Shown in pieces: positions 52,187-60,189 of a stretch of 64,000 nucleotides of DNA; positions within the stretch are counted from its first letter, which is position 1, and each line of letters starts with the position of its first letter. The translations under genes and the position numbers were made by a program. This stretch comes from Aminobacter sp. HY435 (GTDB lineage Bacteria; Pseudomonadota; Alphaproteobacteria; Rhizobiales; Rhizobiaceae): NCBI RefSeq assembly GCF_027568395.1, contig NZ_JANKZL010000011.1:62001-126000 (forward strand), given 5' to 3'. The notes under the pieces are model-generated. The model ran no database searches. It saw only the letters and a program-made list of their open reading frames with translations, and had not been told where the DNA came from.

Positions 52187-53485
52187 ATGACTGACAGCAA
52201 ACGCATTTTCGCAAAGACAGGCATCACCCGGCGCTCGGCGCTCAAGGGTCTTGCGGCCGGCTCGGGCCTGATGGCGGCGCCCGGCTTCGTGCGTTATTCG
52301 CAGGCCCAGTCGTCGGCGCCGATCAAGATCGGGTTCCAGGCGCACCGCACCGGCATCGGTGCCGCCTATGGTCGCTGGTACGAGAAGACCACAGCCGCCG
52401 CGGTCAAGCTGATCAACGACGCCGGTGGCATCAACGGCCGGCCGGTCGAGATCATCGTCGAGGATGACGGCACCGACCCCAAACGCGGCGCCGAAGTGGT
52501 CGCCAAGTTCGCCTCCCAGCATAAGACCGACATCGTCTTCGGCACGCTGTTTTCGCATGTCGTCGTCGGCTCGGCGCCGACCGCCGGCGAGCTCAAGATC
52601 CCCTATTACGTGGTCAGCGAAGGCTATCACGTCGCCTCGGGCAAGCTGAACCGCTGGGTGTTCCAGCCCGGCATCACCGACGTGCGCGCGCAGGTCACCT
52701 CCGTCGCCCCGTGGATTGCCGGCAACCTCGGCAAGAAGGTGACGATGATCTATCCGGACTACGCCTTCGGCTACGATCACCGCGACTACTTCGCGCCCGC
52801 CATCAAGGCGCAGGGCGGCGAGGTCGTGGCGCAGATCCCGATCCCGCCGACGGAGAGCTCGTTTACCAAATACCTGCCGCAGATCCCTGCCGACACCGAG
52901 GTGCTGTACCACGTCATGGTCGGGCCGGGCGTGCTGACCTTCGTCAAGGAACTCGGCGAGTTCTACGGCTCGAACAAACCGCAGCTGTTCGGCTTCATCG
53001 ACTCGCTCGAGGCCGTCGACATCAACAGCCCGGGCCTCGAATTCCTCGACGGCAGCCATTTCTGGGAGGGGTCGCCGCGCTACGCCCAGGCCAATGACAG
53101 CGAGGCGCAGAAGGCCTACCGAACGGCTGTCGGCATCGACGACAACGGTGCGTCGACGACCGACTCCAAGGACGTGTCGACCGCGGCCCACATGTTCGGC
53201 TGCTGGGAAACGCTCTACGTCATCAAGAAGGCGATGGAGGATTCGGGCTACAAGGGACCGGAGGACCGCGCCAAGCTGGTCGAGGCGACCGAGGCGCTGG
53301 CCGAATTCAAGGAAGGCCCCGAGCATCCGCAGGGCGACAAGAAGTTCAATGGCAAGATCCACCAGGTCTTCGGCCACCAGAACATCTCCAAGGTCGAAGG
53401 CGGCAAGCTCAACGTCGTGCACCGCACCTCGATCGAGGACGGCCTGTACGAGCCCGAGGCGGACTACACGACGCAGCCGCTGTGA
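52187..53485 (+). CDS. Branched-chain-amino-acid-type ABC substrate-binding protein
   Basis: A 432-residue periplasmic protein of the LivK/family 6 type. A Tat-like signal, 'TRRSALKGLAAGSGLMAAPG', is followed by AQ-SS. The mature part shows 'AVKLINDAGGINGRPVEIIVED' and 'GTLFSHVVVGSAPTAGELKIPY', family landmarks. It starts a five-gene transporter operon (binding protein, two permeases, two ATPases) and has AAGGGGACAGGG before the ATG. Such systems import amino acids, amides, urea or aromatic acids. The neighbouring oxidase operon probably consumes the ligand. Confidence 0.88.
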   Translation: MTDSKRIFAKTGITRRSALKGLAAGSGLMAAPGFVRYSQAQSSAPIKIGFQAHRTGIGAAYGRWYEKTTAAAVKLINDAGGINGRPVEIIVEDDGTDPKRGAEVVAKFASQHKTDIVFGTLFSHVVVGSAPTAGELKIPYYVVSEGYHVASGKLNRWVFQPGITDVRAQVTSVAPWIAGNLGKKVTMIYPDYAFGYDHRDYFAPAIKAQGGEVVAQIPIPPTESSFTKYLPQIPADTEVLYHVMVGPGVLTFVKELGEFYGSNKPQLFGFIDSLEAVDINSPGLEFLDGSHFWEGSPRYAQANDSEAQKAYRTAVGIDDNGASTTDSKDVSTAAHMFGCWETLYVIKKAMEDSGYKGPEDRAKLVEATEALAEFKEGPEHPQGDKKFNGKIHQVFGHQNISKVEGGKLNVVHRTSIEDGLYEPEADYTTQPL

Positions 53486-53500
53486 GCGTGCGGCACCCCA

Positions 53501-53620
53501 CCCTCCCCCTTGTGGGGAGGGTCGGCGCGGAGCGCCGGGGTGGGGGTCGCCAAACCTGGAACTGAGCCTTTTTACCCCCACCCGACCGCTTCGCGGTCAC
53601 CCTCCCCACAAGGGGGAGGG
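53501..53620. repeat. 120-bp intergenic element with terminal inverted repeats
   Basis: The left end (53501-53522, CCCTCCCCCTTGTGGGGAGG..) and right end (53599-53620) are inverse complements of 22 bp. Inside lie smaller palindromes (GGCGC..GCGCC at 53524-53537 and ACCGCTTCGCGGT at 53585-53597). It resembles rhizobial intergenic mosaic elements or a nonautonomous MITE. It separates the binding-protein gene from the permeases within the operon. Confidence 0.7.
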
Positions 53621-53638
53621 TAAGGATGCCGCACCTGA

Positions 53639-54520
53639 ATGGCCTTCTTCCCGCATCTCCTGCTCGCCACCCTCGAAGGCCTGGTCACCTCGTCGGTACT
53701 GGCGCTGACGGCGCTTGGCCTGTCGCTGGTGTTTGGCGTCATGCGCATCGTCAATGTCGCCCATGGCGAGTTTTTCATGCTCGGTGCGGTGCTCGCCTGG
53801 GCGATCACTTCGGCGGTCTCCGGCAATCCGGCAATCGGCTTTGCACTCGCGCTGGTGCTGTCGCCGCTGATCGTCGGCGCCATCGCCTGGACCGCCGAGC
53901 GACTGGTGCTGCGCCGCATCGAATATGATCCGGAAGCGACGATCGTCGCCACCATCGGCCTGCTCTACATCATCCAGCAGCTGGCGCTGACCTTCTACGG
54001 ACCGGAGGCGCGGCCTGTGACGCCGCCGTTCAACGTCCGCATCCAGCTGCCGTGGTTCGGCTATTCCGGCTACAAGCTCGCTGTGATAGCGGCGTCCGCC
54101 CTGTTGCTGCTCGCGACGTGGTTCGTGCTGACGCGGACGCGCATCGGCCTCGTCATGCGCGCCACGCAATATGACCGCGAGACAGCCCTTGCCTTCGGCA
54201 TTCCGGTCGGCCGCGTCTATGGCGCGGTCTTCGCGCTCGGCGCCATGCTGGCGGCAGTCGCCGCCGTGCTGATCGTGCCGATCCAGCAGGCGCATTACCT
54301 TATGGGGCTCGACCCGCTGCTTTTGTCGTTCATCGTCGTCATCATCGGCGGGCTCGGCTCGCTGCGTGGCACCGTCATCGCCGCTCTGCTGATCGGCGTT
54401 TCCGACGGCATCATCTCGGTGTTCTTCTCGCCGACGCTGGCCAAGATCATCGCCACGCTCGTCGTCGCCATGGTGCTGGTGTTCCGCCCGCAGGGCCTGT
54501 TCGGGACGGCGACGAAATGA
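53639..54520 (+). CDS. Branched-chain-type ABC transporter permease, LivH type
   Basis: A 293-residue permease. 'ALTALGLSLVFGVMRIVNVAHGEFFML' is the LivH hallmark near residues 20-45, and 'LGLMRAT'-type sequence appears as 'IGLVMRATQYDRETALAFGI'. 'LLSFIVVIIGGLGSLRGTVIAALLIG' closes the conserved core. The ATG at 53639 lies just after the repeat element. It overlaps the LivM gene by ATGA. It forms half of the membrane pore. Confidence 0.92.
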   Translation: MAFFPHLLLATLEGLVTSSVLALTALGLSLVFGVMRIVNVAHGEFFMLGAVLAWAITSAVSGNPAIGFALALVLSPLIVGAIAWTAERLVLRRIEYDPEATIVATIGLLYIIQQLALTFYGPEARPVTPPFNVRIQLPWFGYSGYKLAVIAASALLLLATWFVLTRTRIGLVMRATQYDRETALAFGIPVGRVYGAVFALGAMLAAVAAVLIVPIQQAHYLMGLDPLLLSFIVVIIGGLGSLRGTVIAALLIGVSDGIISVFFSPTLAKIIATLVVAMVLVFRPQGLFGTATK

Positions 54521-55482
54521 GCGGAGACGGGGAAACGGCAAAGGTCTACACGTTGCATGCGGCGGTCGTTGCCCTGCTGGTCGCGCTCAATTTCATCCTG
54601 CCGGAGTACCACCACGGCGTGCTGGCGCGCGTGCTGGTGCTGGCCGTGTTCGCCATGGGCTACAATCTCCTGTTCGGCTATGTCGGCCTGCTCAGCCTCG
54701 GCCACGCGATGTTCTTTTCCGCCGGGCTCTACGGCGCCGGCCTGCCGCTCTACCACCTCGGCTGGGGCGTGCCGGCGGCCTTCGCCGGTGGCATCGGTGC
54801 GGGCATCCTCGTGTCGCTGGTCATCGGGCTGCTGGCGCTGCGCACATCGGGCGTCGCCTTCATGATCGTGACCATGATGTTCGCCCAGGTCTTTTACCTC
54901 ACCACGCTCTATTTCGGCGAATGGACGCGCGGCGACGAAGGGCTCGTGCTGCAGCAGCAGTCGCGGCAGGTCGCTCTCGGCGCCGGGACGCTGGACCTGA
55001 CCAACCCGACGACCCGCTATCTAATGGCGGTGGCGCTGTTCGCCGCCGCCCTGTTCGCCACGCTGGCCATCGTCCGCTCACGCCACGGCCGCGTGCTGGT
55101 CGCGATCCGCGAAAACGAAGAGCGGACCAGGATGCTCGGCTATGACACCTTCGCCAACAAGCTGGCGGCGGTGGTGACGTCGGGCATAATCTGCGCCGCC
55201 GCGGGTGCGGCCTACGCGCTGTTGTTCGGCTATATCGGCTCGACCTTCGCCTCGGTGCAATATTCGATCCTGCCGCTGCTGTGGGTGCTGCTCGGCGGGG
55301 CCGCCACCACGCTCGGGCCGCTGGTGGGCACGGTGTTCATGTATTACGTCATCGACATCACCAGCAGCTACACCTCCGCCTACATGCTCGTCGTGGGCCT
55401 CGTGCTGATCCTGCTGGTGATCTGGTTCCGCAAGGGCGTTCTCGGCACCGTGCGCGAGCGTTGGGTCAGGTGGCTGCCATGA
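54517..55482 (+). CDS. Branched-chain-type ABC transporter permease, LivM type
   Basis: A 321-residue permease with about eight membrane segments. 'AMGYNLLFGYVGLLSLGHAMFFSAG' is the LivM landmark, 'LLALRTSGVAFMIVTMMFAQ' follows, and 'AIRENEERTRMLGYDTFANKL' is the cytoplasmic coupling loop. It starts in the ATGA overlap with LivH and ends in an ATGA overlap with LivG. It completes the translocation pore. Confidence 0.92.
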   Translation: MSGDGETAKVYTLHAAVVALLVALNFILPEYHHGVLARVLVLAVFAMGYNLLFGYVGLLSLGHAMFFSAGLYGAGLPLYHLGWGVPAAFAGGIGAGILVSLVIGLLALRTSGVAFMIVTMMFAQVFYLTTLYFGEWTRGDEGLVLQQQSRQVALGAGTLDLTNPTTRYLMAVALFAAALFATLAIVRSRHGRVLVAIRENEERTRMLGYDTFANKLAAVVTSGIICAAAGAAYALLFGYIGSTFASVQYSILPLLWVLLGGAATTLGPLVGTVFMYYVIDITSSYTSAYMLVVGLVLILLVIWFRKGVLGTVRERWVRWLP

Positions 55483-56216
55483 CGGCGCTGCTGACGACCA
55501 AGGGCCTGTCGCGTCATTTTGGCGGCCTGCGCGCCGTCGATGGCGTCGATCTCGCGCTCGATGCCGGCGAGATCCGGGCCGTCATAGGCCCCAATGGCGC
55601 CGGCAAGACGACCTTCGTCAGCCTCATCTGCGGCCGCTACCCGCCGAGCTCGGGACGCATCGTCTTCGACGGCGAGGACATCACCGACATGCCGGCGCAT
55701 CTGAGAGTCCGGCGCGGCATCGCCTACACCTTCCAGATCACCAGCGTCTTTGCCAAACTCAGCGTCTACGACAACGTCGCCCTGCCGGTACAGCGCACCC
55801 TGACTGATGGCCGGTCGCGCGGCGCAGTGCATCACGGCGCCATGGACGCGCTGCAGCGCGTCGGCCTGGCCAGCCGGGCACATGAACAGGCCGGCGCGCT
55901 GGCCTACGGCCACCAGCGCCTGCTCGAGGTGGCGATGGGGCTGGCGCTGAAGCCGCGGCTTCTGATCCTCGACGAACCGACGCAAGGCCTGTCTGATGGC
56001 GAGATCGAGAATTTCATCGCCCTGGTCCGGGAGATCGCCTCTGATGCGACCGTGCTCCTGATCGAGCACAACATGCAGGTCGTCATGGAACTCGCCCACC
56101 GCATCACCGTCCTCAACGCGGGCAAGGTGCTCGCCGAAGGCACGCCGGCCGAAATCCGCGCCGACGCGGCGGTGCAGGCCGCTTATCTCGGCACCGCGAC
56201 GGAAGCCGGCACATGA
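55479..56216 (+). CDS. Branched-chain-type ABC transporter ATP-binding protein, LivG type
   Basis: A 245-residue ATPase. Walker A is 'GPNGAGKTT', the Q-loop region '[21 protein letters not shown]', the signature-like '[17 protein letters not shown]' and Walker B '[12 protein letters not shown]'. The His switch is in '[14 protein letters not shown]'. The start is the ATG overlapping LivM. It pairs with the LivF ATPase that follows in an ATGA overlap. Confidence 0.92.
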   Translation: MTALLTTKGLSRHFGGLRAVDGVDLALDAGEIRAVIGPNGAGKTTFVSLICGRYPPSSGRIVFDGEDITDMPAHLRVRRGIAYTFQITSVFAKLSVYDNVALPVQRTLTDGRSRGAVHHGAMDALQRVGLASRAHEQAGALAYGHQRLLEVAMGLALKPRLLILDEPTQGLSDGEIENFIALVREIASDATVLLIEHNMQVVMELAHRITVLNAGKVLAEGTPAEIRADAAVQAAYLGTATEAGT

Positions 56217-56920
56217 GCGCCGCGCTGACGCTGTCGGGGCTCGACTGCTTCTACGGCGAAGTCCAGGTGCTGCACGGGCTCGGCCTCGAATTGCGCAAGG
56301 GCGAAGTGCTGTGCCTGCTCGGACGCAACGGCGCCGGCAAGACGACGACGCTGAAGGCGATCATGGGACTGGTGCCGGCACGTGCCGGCTCGATCCGGCT
56401 CGGCGGGCGGGAACTGACGGCCCTGCCGGCGCATGAGGTGCCAAAGGCGGGAGTCGCCTATGTGCCGCAGGGCCGCAGGCTGTTTGCCGAGCTGACAGTG
56501 GCCGAGAACATCGAGATCGGACTGATGGCGCGCGGCAAGGGCAGTGCGGTGCGTGAGGCCGTGCTCGACCTGTTTCCGCTGCTGCGCGACCGGATGAAGC
56601 AGCGGTCCGGTACGCTGTCGGGCGGCGAGCAGCAGATGCTTGCGATGGCGCGCGCGCTTTGCCTCGAACCCGACGTGCTGCTGCTCGACGAACCAACCGA
56701 AGGCCTGATGCCATCGATGATCGCCAGAATCCGCGAGACGGTGGCGAAGCTGCGCGAGCGCGGCGTTTCGACCATTCTGGTCGAGCAGCGCGTCGATGCC
56801 GTTCTCTCGGTCGCCGATCGCGTCGCCTTCATCGAAAATGGCCGCAACCGCGAGACTGTGGACGTGGCGAAGTTGCGCGAAGATCTCGGCATGATCCGTC
56901 GCTATGTCGGCGTGGGGTAG
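56213..56920 (+). CDS. Branched-chain-type ABC transporter ATP-binding protein, LivF type
   Basis: A 235-residue ATPase. Walker A is 'GRNGAGKTT', the Q-loop 'GVAYVPQGRRLFAELTVAENI', the signature 'LSGGEQQMLAMARAL' and Walker B 'VLLLDEPTEGLMP'. It opens 'LTLSGLDCFYGEVQVLHGL', typical of LivF. It is the last gene of the operon, and a mosaic repeat separates it from the convergent antiporter gene. Confidence 0.92.
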   Translation: MSAALTLSGLDCFYGEVQVLHGLGLELRKGEVLCLLGRNGAGKTTTLKAIMGLVPARAGSIRLGGRELTALPAHEVPKAGVAYVPQGRRLFAELTVAENIEIGLMARGKGSAVREAVLDLFPLLRDRMKQRSGTLSGGEQQMLAMARALCLEPDVLLLDEPTEGLMPSMIARIRETVAKLRERGVSTILVEQRVDAVLSVADRVAFIENGRNRETVDVAKLREDLGMIRRYVGVG

Positions 56921-57056
56921 GCCCCCTCACCCTGCCTCCGCTCCGCTCGGCAGACCTCTCCCCGCTGGGGAGAGGAGGCTTGAGACAGCGCCGTCTACCT
57001 CTTCTCCCCAACGGGGAGAAGGTGGCCGCGCAGCGGCCGGATGAGGGGACCCCTCA
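56921..57056. repeat. Rhizobial-type mosaic palindromic element between convergent genes
   Basis: Three hairpins in a row: CCTCTCCCC-GCT-GGGGAGAGG (56955-56975), CTTCTCCCC-AAC-GGGGAGAAG (57001-57021) and GGCCGC-GCA-GCGGCC (57024-57038), enclosed by CCCCTCA (56923) and TGAGGGG (57042). The second stem recurs at 1892-1919. It probably also terminates both flanking operons. It overlaps the antiporter stop codon. Confidence 0.7.
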
Positions 57057-58481
57057 CCCGAAGAACAGGAAGCCGGCGACCAGGAACGTCGGGATCAGCA
57101 CCGCGCCCGACCACAGCATGTAGCCGAAGAAGCCCGGCATGTTGACGCCGCGCTCCCTGGCGATGGCGTAGACCATGAAATTCGGCGCGTTGCCGATATA
57201 GGTGTTGGCGCCCATGAACACCGCGCCGGCCGAAATCGCCACCAGCGTGCTTGCCAGCTGTGTCATCAGCACCTTGGGGTCGCCGCCCGCCAGTTCGAAG
57301 AACACCAGATAGGTCGGCGCATTGTCGAGGAACGACGACAGCGCCCCGGTGAGCCAGAAATAGGCCAGGTCGTTGGGCGCGCCGTCGGGGCCGCTGACCA
57401 GGGCGACGAGCGGCGCAAAGGCGCCATCGGGACCGGCACGCAGGATGGCGATGACCGGAACGATGCAGATGAAGATGCCGGCGAACAGTTTCGCTACCTC
57501 GAGGATCGGTCCCCAGGCAAAACCGTTGGCGGCGCGATATTCCTGGCGCGTGACGACGAGCGAAACCAGCGCCAGCACCAGGATGATGCCGTCGCGAACG
57601 AGATTCTGCAGTTCGACCGCAACACCCTGGATGGTGAAGGCGACACCGGGTTTCCATGCCGCCGAAAGCAGAATGGCTGCAATGACGCCAGCCAGCAGCG
57701 GCAGGTTGGCAAGGCCGCGGATACGGACTTTCGAGTGCGGCGTCGGATCCTTTATCTTGGGCTCGCCCGCCTCGCGGCCGTGAAAGTACCAGTCGACCGC
57801 GACGAACGCCGCCAGCACCATGCCGCCGACGAAGAGGGTTTCGCGCCACAGATTGCCGGTCGTCCAGAAGAAATCGACGCCGCGCAGGAAGCCGACGAAC
57901 AGCGGCGGATCGCCCAGCGGGGTTAGCGATCCCCCGATGTTGGACACCAGGAAGATGAAGAACACGATCACATGGGCGTTGAAGCGCCGGTTGTCGTTGG
58001 CGCGGATCACCGGCCGGATCATGATCATCGATGCGCCCGTCGTGCCGACCACCGAAGCGAGCAGCGCGCCGATCAAAAGCAGGCCGGCATTGACCAGCGG
58101 CGTGCCCGAAATGTTGCCGGCCACGAGGATGCCGCCGGAAATGGTGAACAGGCCGAGCAGCAGGATGATGAAGGACATGTATTCGAGCAGCAGCGTGTGC
58201 AGCACGGCCTCGGCCGAGACATGCGGCCCGAAGGCGAGCGCCATCGGCACGATGACCAGCGCCGCCCAGCCGGCCGAAATCTTGCCGTAGTGATGCTCCC
58301 AGACATGCGGAAACAACAGTGGGCCGGTGGCGATGGAGAGCAGCAGACCGGCGAAGGGCAGCGCCCACCACAACGACATGAGCGCGCCCGGCAGTCCGCT
58401 TTCGGCGGCGAGCGCCGGATTCATCGAAACAAGCAGCCCTGAAAGCGCCAAGGGCGGTGCCGCGAAATGCAGAAGTTTCAT
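57054..58481 (-). CDS. NhaD/citrate-transporter-like sodium:proton antiporter
   Basis: A 475-residue membrane protein with about 12-13 hydrophobic segments of the ion-transporter superfamily. 'GGILVAGNISGTPLVNAGLLL', 'ASVVGTTGASMIMIRPVI' and 'VFFIFLVSNIGGSLTPLGDPPLF' match NhaD-type Na+/H+ antiporters, and 'LSSFLDNAPTYLVFFELAGGD' is the second-half equivalent. The ATG at 58481 is followed by a signal-like hydrophobic stretch. It may maintain Na+ or pH balance. It has no operon partner; the next gene on this strand is 59 bp further upstream. Confidence 0.82.
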   Translation of the reverse strand: MKLLHFAAPPLALSGLLVSMNPALAAESGLPGALMSLWWALPFAGLLLSIATGPLLFPHVWEHHYGKISAGWAALVIVPMALAFGPHVSAEAVLHTLLLEYMSFIILLLGLFTISGGILVAGNISGTPLVNAGLLLIGALLASVVGTTGASMIMIRPVIRANDNRRFNAHVIVFFIFLVSNIGGSLTPLGDPPLFVGFLRGVDFFWTTGNLWRETLFVGGMVLAAFVAVDWYFHGREAGEPKIKDPTPHSKVRIRGLANLPLLAGVIAAILLSAAWKPGVAFTIQGVAVELQNLVRDGIILVLALVSLVVTRQEYRAANGFAWGPILEVAKLFAGIFICIVPVIAILRAGPDGAFAPLVALVSGPDGAPNDLAYFWLTGALSSFLDNAPTYLVFFELAGGDPKVLMTQLASTLVAISAGAVFMGANTYIGNAPNFMVYAIARERGVNMPGFFGYMLWSGAVLIPTFLVAGFLFFG

Positions 58482-58540
58482 TCAGTCCCCAGACCGGCCG
58501 AACGCCGGCTTGCCCAATTCCAATGCGCCAAGGCAAACGC

Positions 58541-59140
58541 CTAGAGCAGCTTGACGCCCGCGTCGCGCATCGCCCCCATCATCGCGTCAAGCGAGCCGTT
58601 GAGATCGATGGCACGGCATCCGTCGAGCCTGACCGACGTCGCGAAGCCCTGCTTCACCGCATCGAGCGCCGAATAGGCGACGCAGAAATCCGTGGCAAGT
58701 CCAACCAGCATGATCTCGCCGATTCCGCGTTCGCGCAGATAGCCGGCAAGTCCGGTCGGCGTCAGGCGGTCGTTCTCGAAGAAGGCCGAGTAGCTGTCGA
58801 TGCCCGAGCGAAAGCCCTTGCGGATGACCAGTTCGGCCTTGCTCCACGCTAGCCCGGTGTGGAAGTCGGCGCCCCTCGACCCCTGGATGCAGTGGTCCGG
58901 CCAGAGCGCCTGTGTGCCGTAGGGCATGTCGATGGCCTCGAACGGCTGCTTGCCGTGGTGGGTCGATGCAAAGCTCGAATGCCCCGCCGGGTGCCAATCC
59001 TGGGTCAGGATGACATGTTCGGTGTTGCGGATGAGATCGTTGACCAGTGGAACGACTTCGTCGCCGCCTGCGACGGCCAGCGCGCCTCCGGGGCAGAAAT
59101 CGTTCTGCAGGTCGATGACGATAAGCGCGTCCGCGGCCAT
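58541..59140 (-). CDS. pncA: Nicotinamidase
   Basis: A 199-residue isochorismatase-fold amidase. The catalytic triad is Asp10 ('VIDLQNDF'), Lys108 ('VIRKGF') and Cys153 ('ATDFCVAYSALD'). The metal-site residues Asp48, His50 and His54 are in 'DWHPAGHSSF'. It hydrolyses nicotinamide to nicotinate and ammonia in NAD salvage. Start 59140 has AGGAGG right before it. It is divergent from a molybdenum hydroxylase operon whose third gene resembles 6-hydroxynicotinate reductase, so here it may also feed nicotinate to degradation. Confidence 0.92.
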   Translation of the reverse strand: MAADALIVIDLQNDFCPGGALAVAGGDEVVPLVNDLIRNTEHVILTQDWHPAGHSSFASTHHGKQPFEAIDMPYGTQALWPDHCIQGSRGADFHTGLAWSKAELVIRKGFRSGIDSYSAFFENDRLTPTGLAGYLRERGIGEIMLVGLATDFCVAYSALDAVKQGFATSVRLDGCRAIDLNGSLDAMMGAMRDAGVKLL

Positions 59141-59259
59141 GGAGCCTCCTTGAGGTCTGGGTCTTAAGGCCGCCGAAACTGGGTCAGATGCGCGGCGAGG
59201 TCAACCTGCAACTTCGACTACCTTCAACAACGGCAAGTTCAGGATCAGCAAAGCCGGCT

Positions 59260-59287
59260 TTGACAAAAGGTTGTGGAGGTCTATCAT
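59260..59287 (+). promoter_or_regulatory. Sigma-70-type promoter of the molybdenum hydroxylase operon
   Basis: TTGACA (59260-59265) and TATCAT (59282-59287) are separated by 16 bp and lie 45 bp before the GTG start of the FAD subunit gene. The -35 is a consensus match and the -10 matches at four of six positions. Confidence 0.5.
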
Positions 59288-59331
59288 TTGCATGCGAACG
59301 ATTTGACCGGCAGGCCGCCGGGAGGCATTGC

Positions 59332-60189
59332 GTGACTCGCTACGCGAGACCCAAGACGCTCGACGAAGCACTGTCCCTTCTCGGCGAAGGGCACTGGCGG
59401 GTGGTGGCTGGCGCCACCGACTTCTATCCCTCGCTCGGCAATCGCCCGCTCACAGAGGACATCCTCGACATCAACGGACTGACCGGGCTGCGCGGCATCG
59501 CCAGAACCGGCGGCCATTTCGTCATCGGCGCAAGGACGAGCTGGACCGAGATCCAGCACGCCGACCTGCCGCCGGCCTTCGACGCGCTGAAGCAGGCGGC
59601 GCGCGAGGTCGGCGCAATCCAGATCCAGAATGTCGCTTCGATAGCCGGCAACATCTGCAACGCGTCGCCCGCTGCGGATGGCGTGCCGCCGCTTCTGGCG
59701 CTCGATGCCGAGGTGGAACTCAGCGCCCGCAGCGGTGTGCGCGTTTTGCCTTTGCGGGAGTTTGTCCTGGGCAACCGCAAGACGGCGCTGCGCCGCGACG
59801 AACTTTTGACCGCGATCCTCATCCCGGAGCGCGCGGCACGTGGAAACTCCGCCTTCATCAAACTTGGCGCGCGGCGCTACCTGGTGATCTCCATCGCCAT
59901 GGCGGCGACGCGGATCGTGGTCGACGCCGACGGCCGCATGGCGGAAGCATCCGTGGCCGTTGGGTCTTGCTCGGCCGTGGCACGGCGTTTGGCGGGCCTC
60001 GAACAGGCCCTCACGGGCCAGCATACGGCGGCAATCGCTGCCTTGGTGGCGGCGTCGGCGCTGGACGAGCTGTCGCCGATCGATGATGTCCGCGGCACGG
60101 CAGCTTACCGCTTGCAGGCAGTGCGCGAGATCGTGGTCAGGGCGCTGCAGACGGCGGCGGGCGATCCGCAAAGGCGGGCAGCCGCATGA
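59332..60189 (+). CDS. Molybdenum hydroxylase FAD-binding subunit (CoxM/XdhB-like)
   Basis: A 285-residue flavoprotein subunit. The FAD pyrophosphate region is 'VVAGATDFYPSL' near residue 24, 'IQNVASIAGNICNASPAADG' is the second FAD contact, and 'LPLREFVLGNRKTALRRDELL' follows, as in xanthine dehydrogenase medium subunits. GTG 59332 is chosen because GGGAGG lies at 59320-59325 and 'TRYARPKTLDEAL' is the usual N terminus. It passes electrons from the Mo/Fe-S subunit to NAD+. Its stop overlaps the next start by ATGA. Confidence 0.9.
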   Translation: MTRYARPKTLDEALSLLGEGHWRVVAGATDFYPSLGNRPLTEDILDINGLTGLRGIARTGGHFVIGARTSWTEIQHADLPPAFDALKQAAREVGAIQIQNVASIAGNICNASPAADGVPPLLALDAEVELSARSGVRVLPLREFVLGNRKTALRRDELLTAILIPERAARGNSAFIKLGARRYLVISIAMAATRIVVDADGRMAEASVAVGSCSAVARRLAGLEQALTGQHTAAIAALVAASALDELSPIDDVRGTAAYRLQAVREIVVRALQTAAGDPQRRAAA

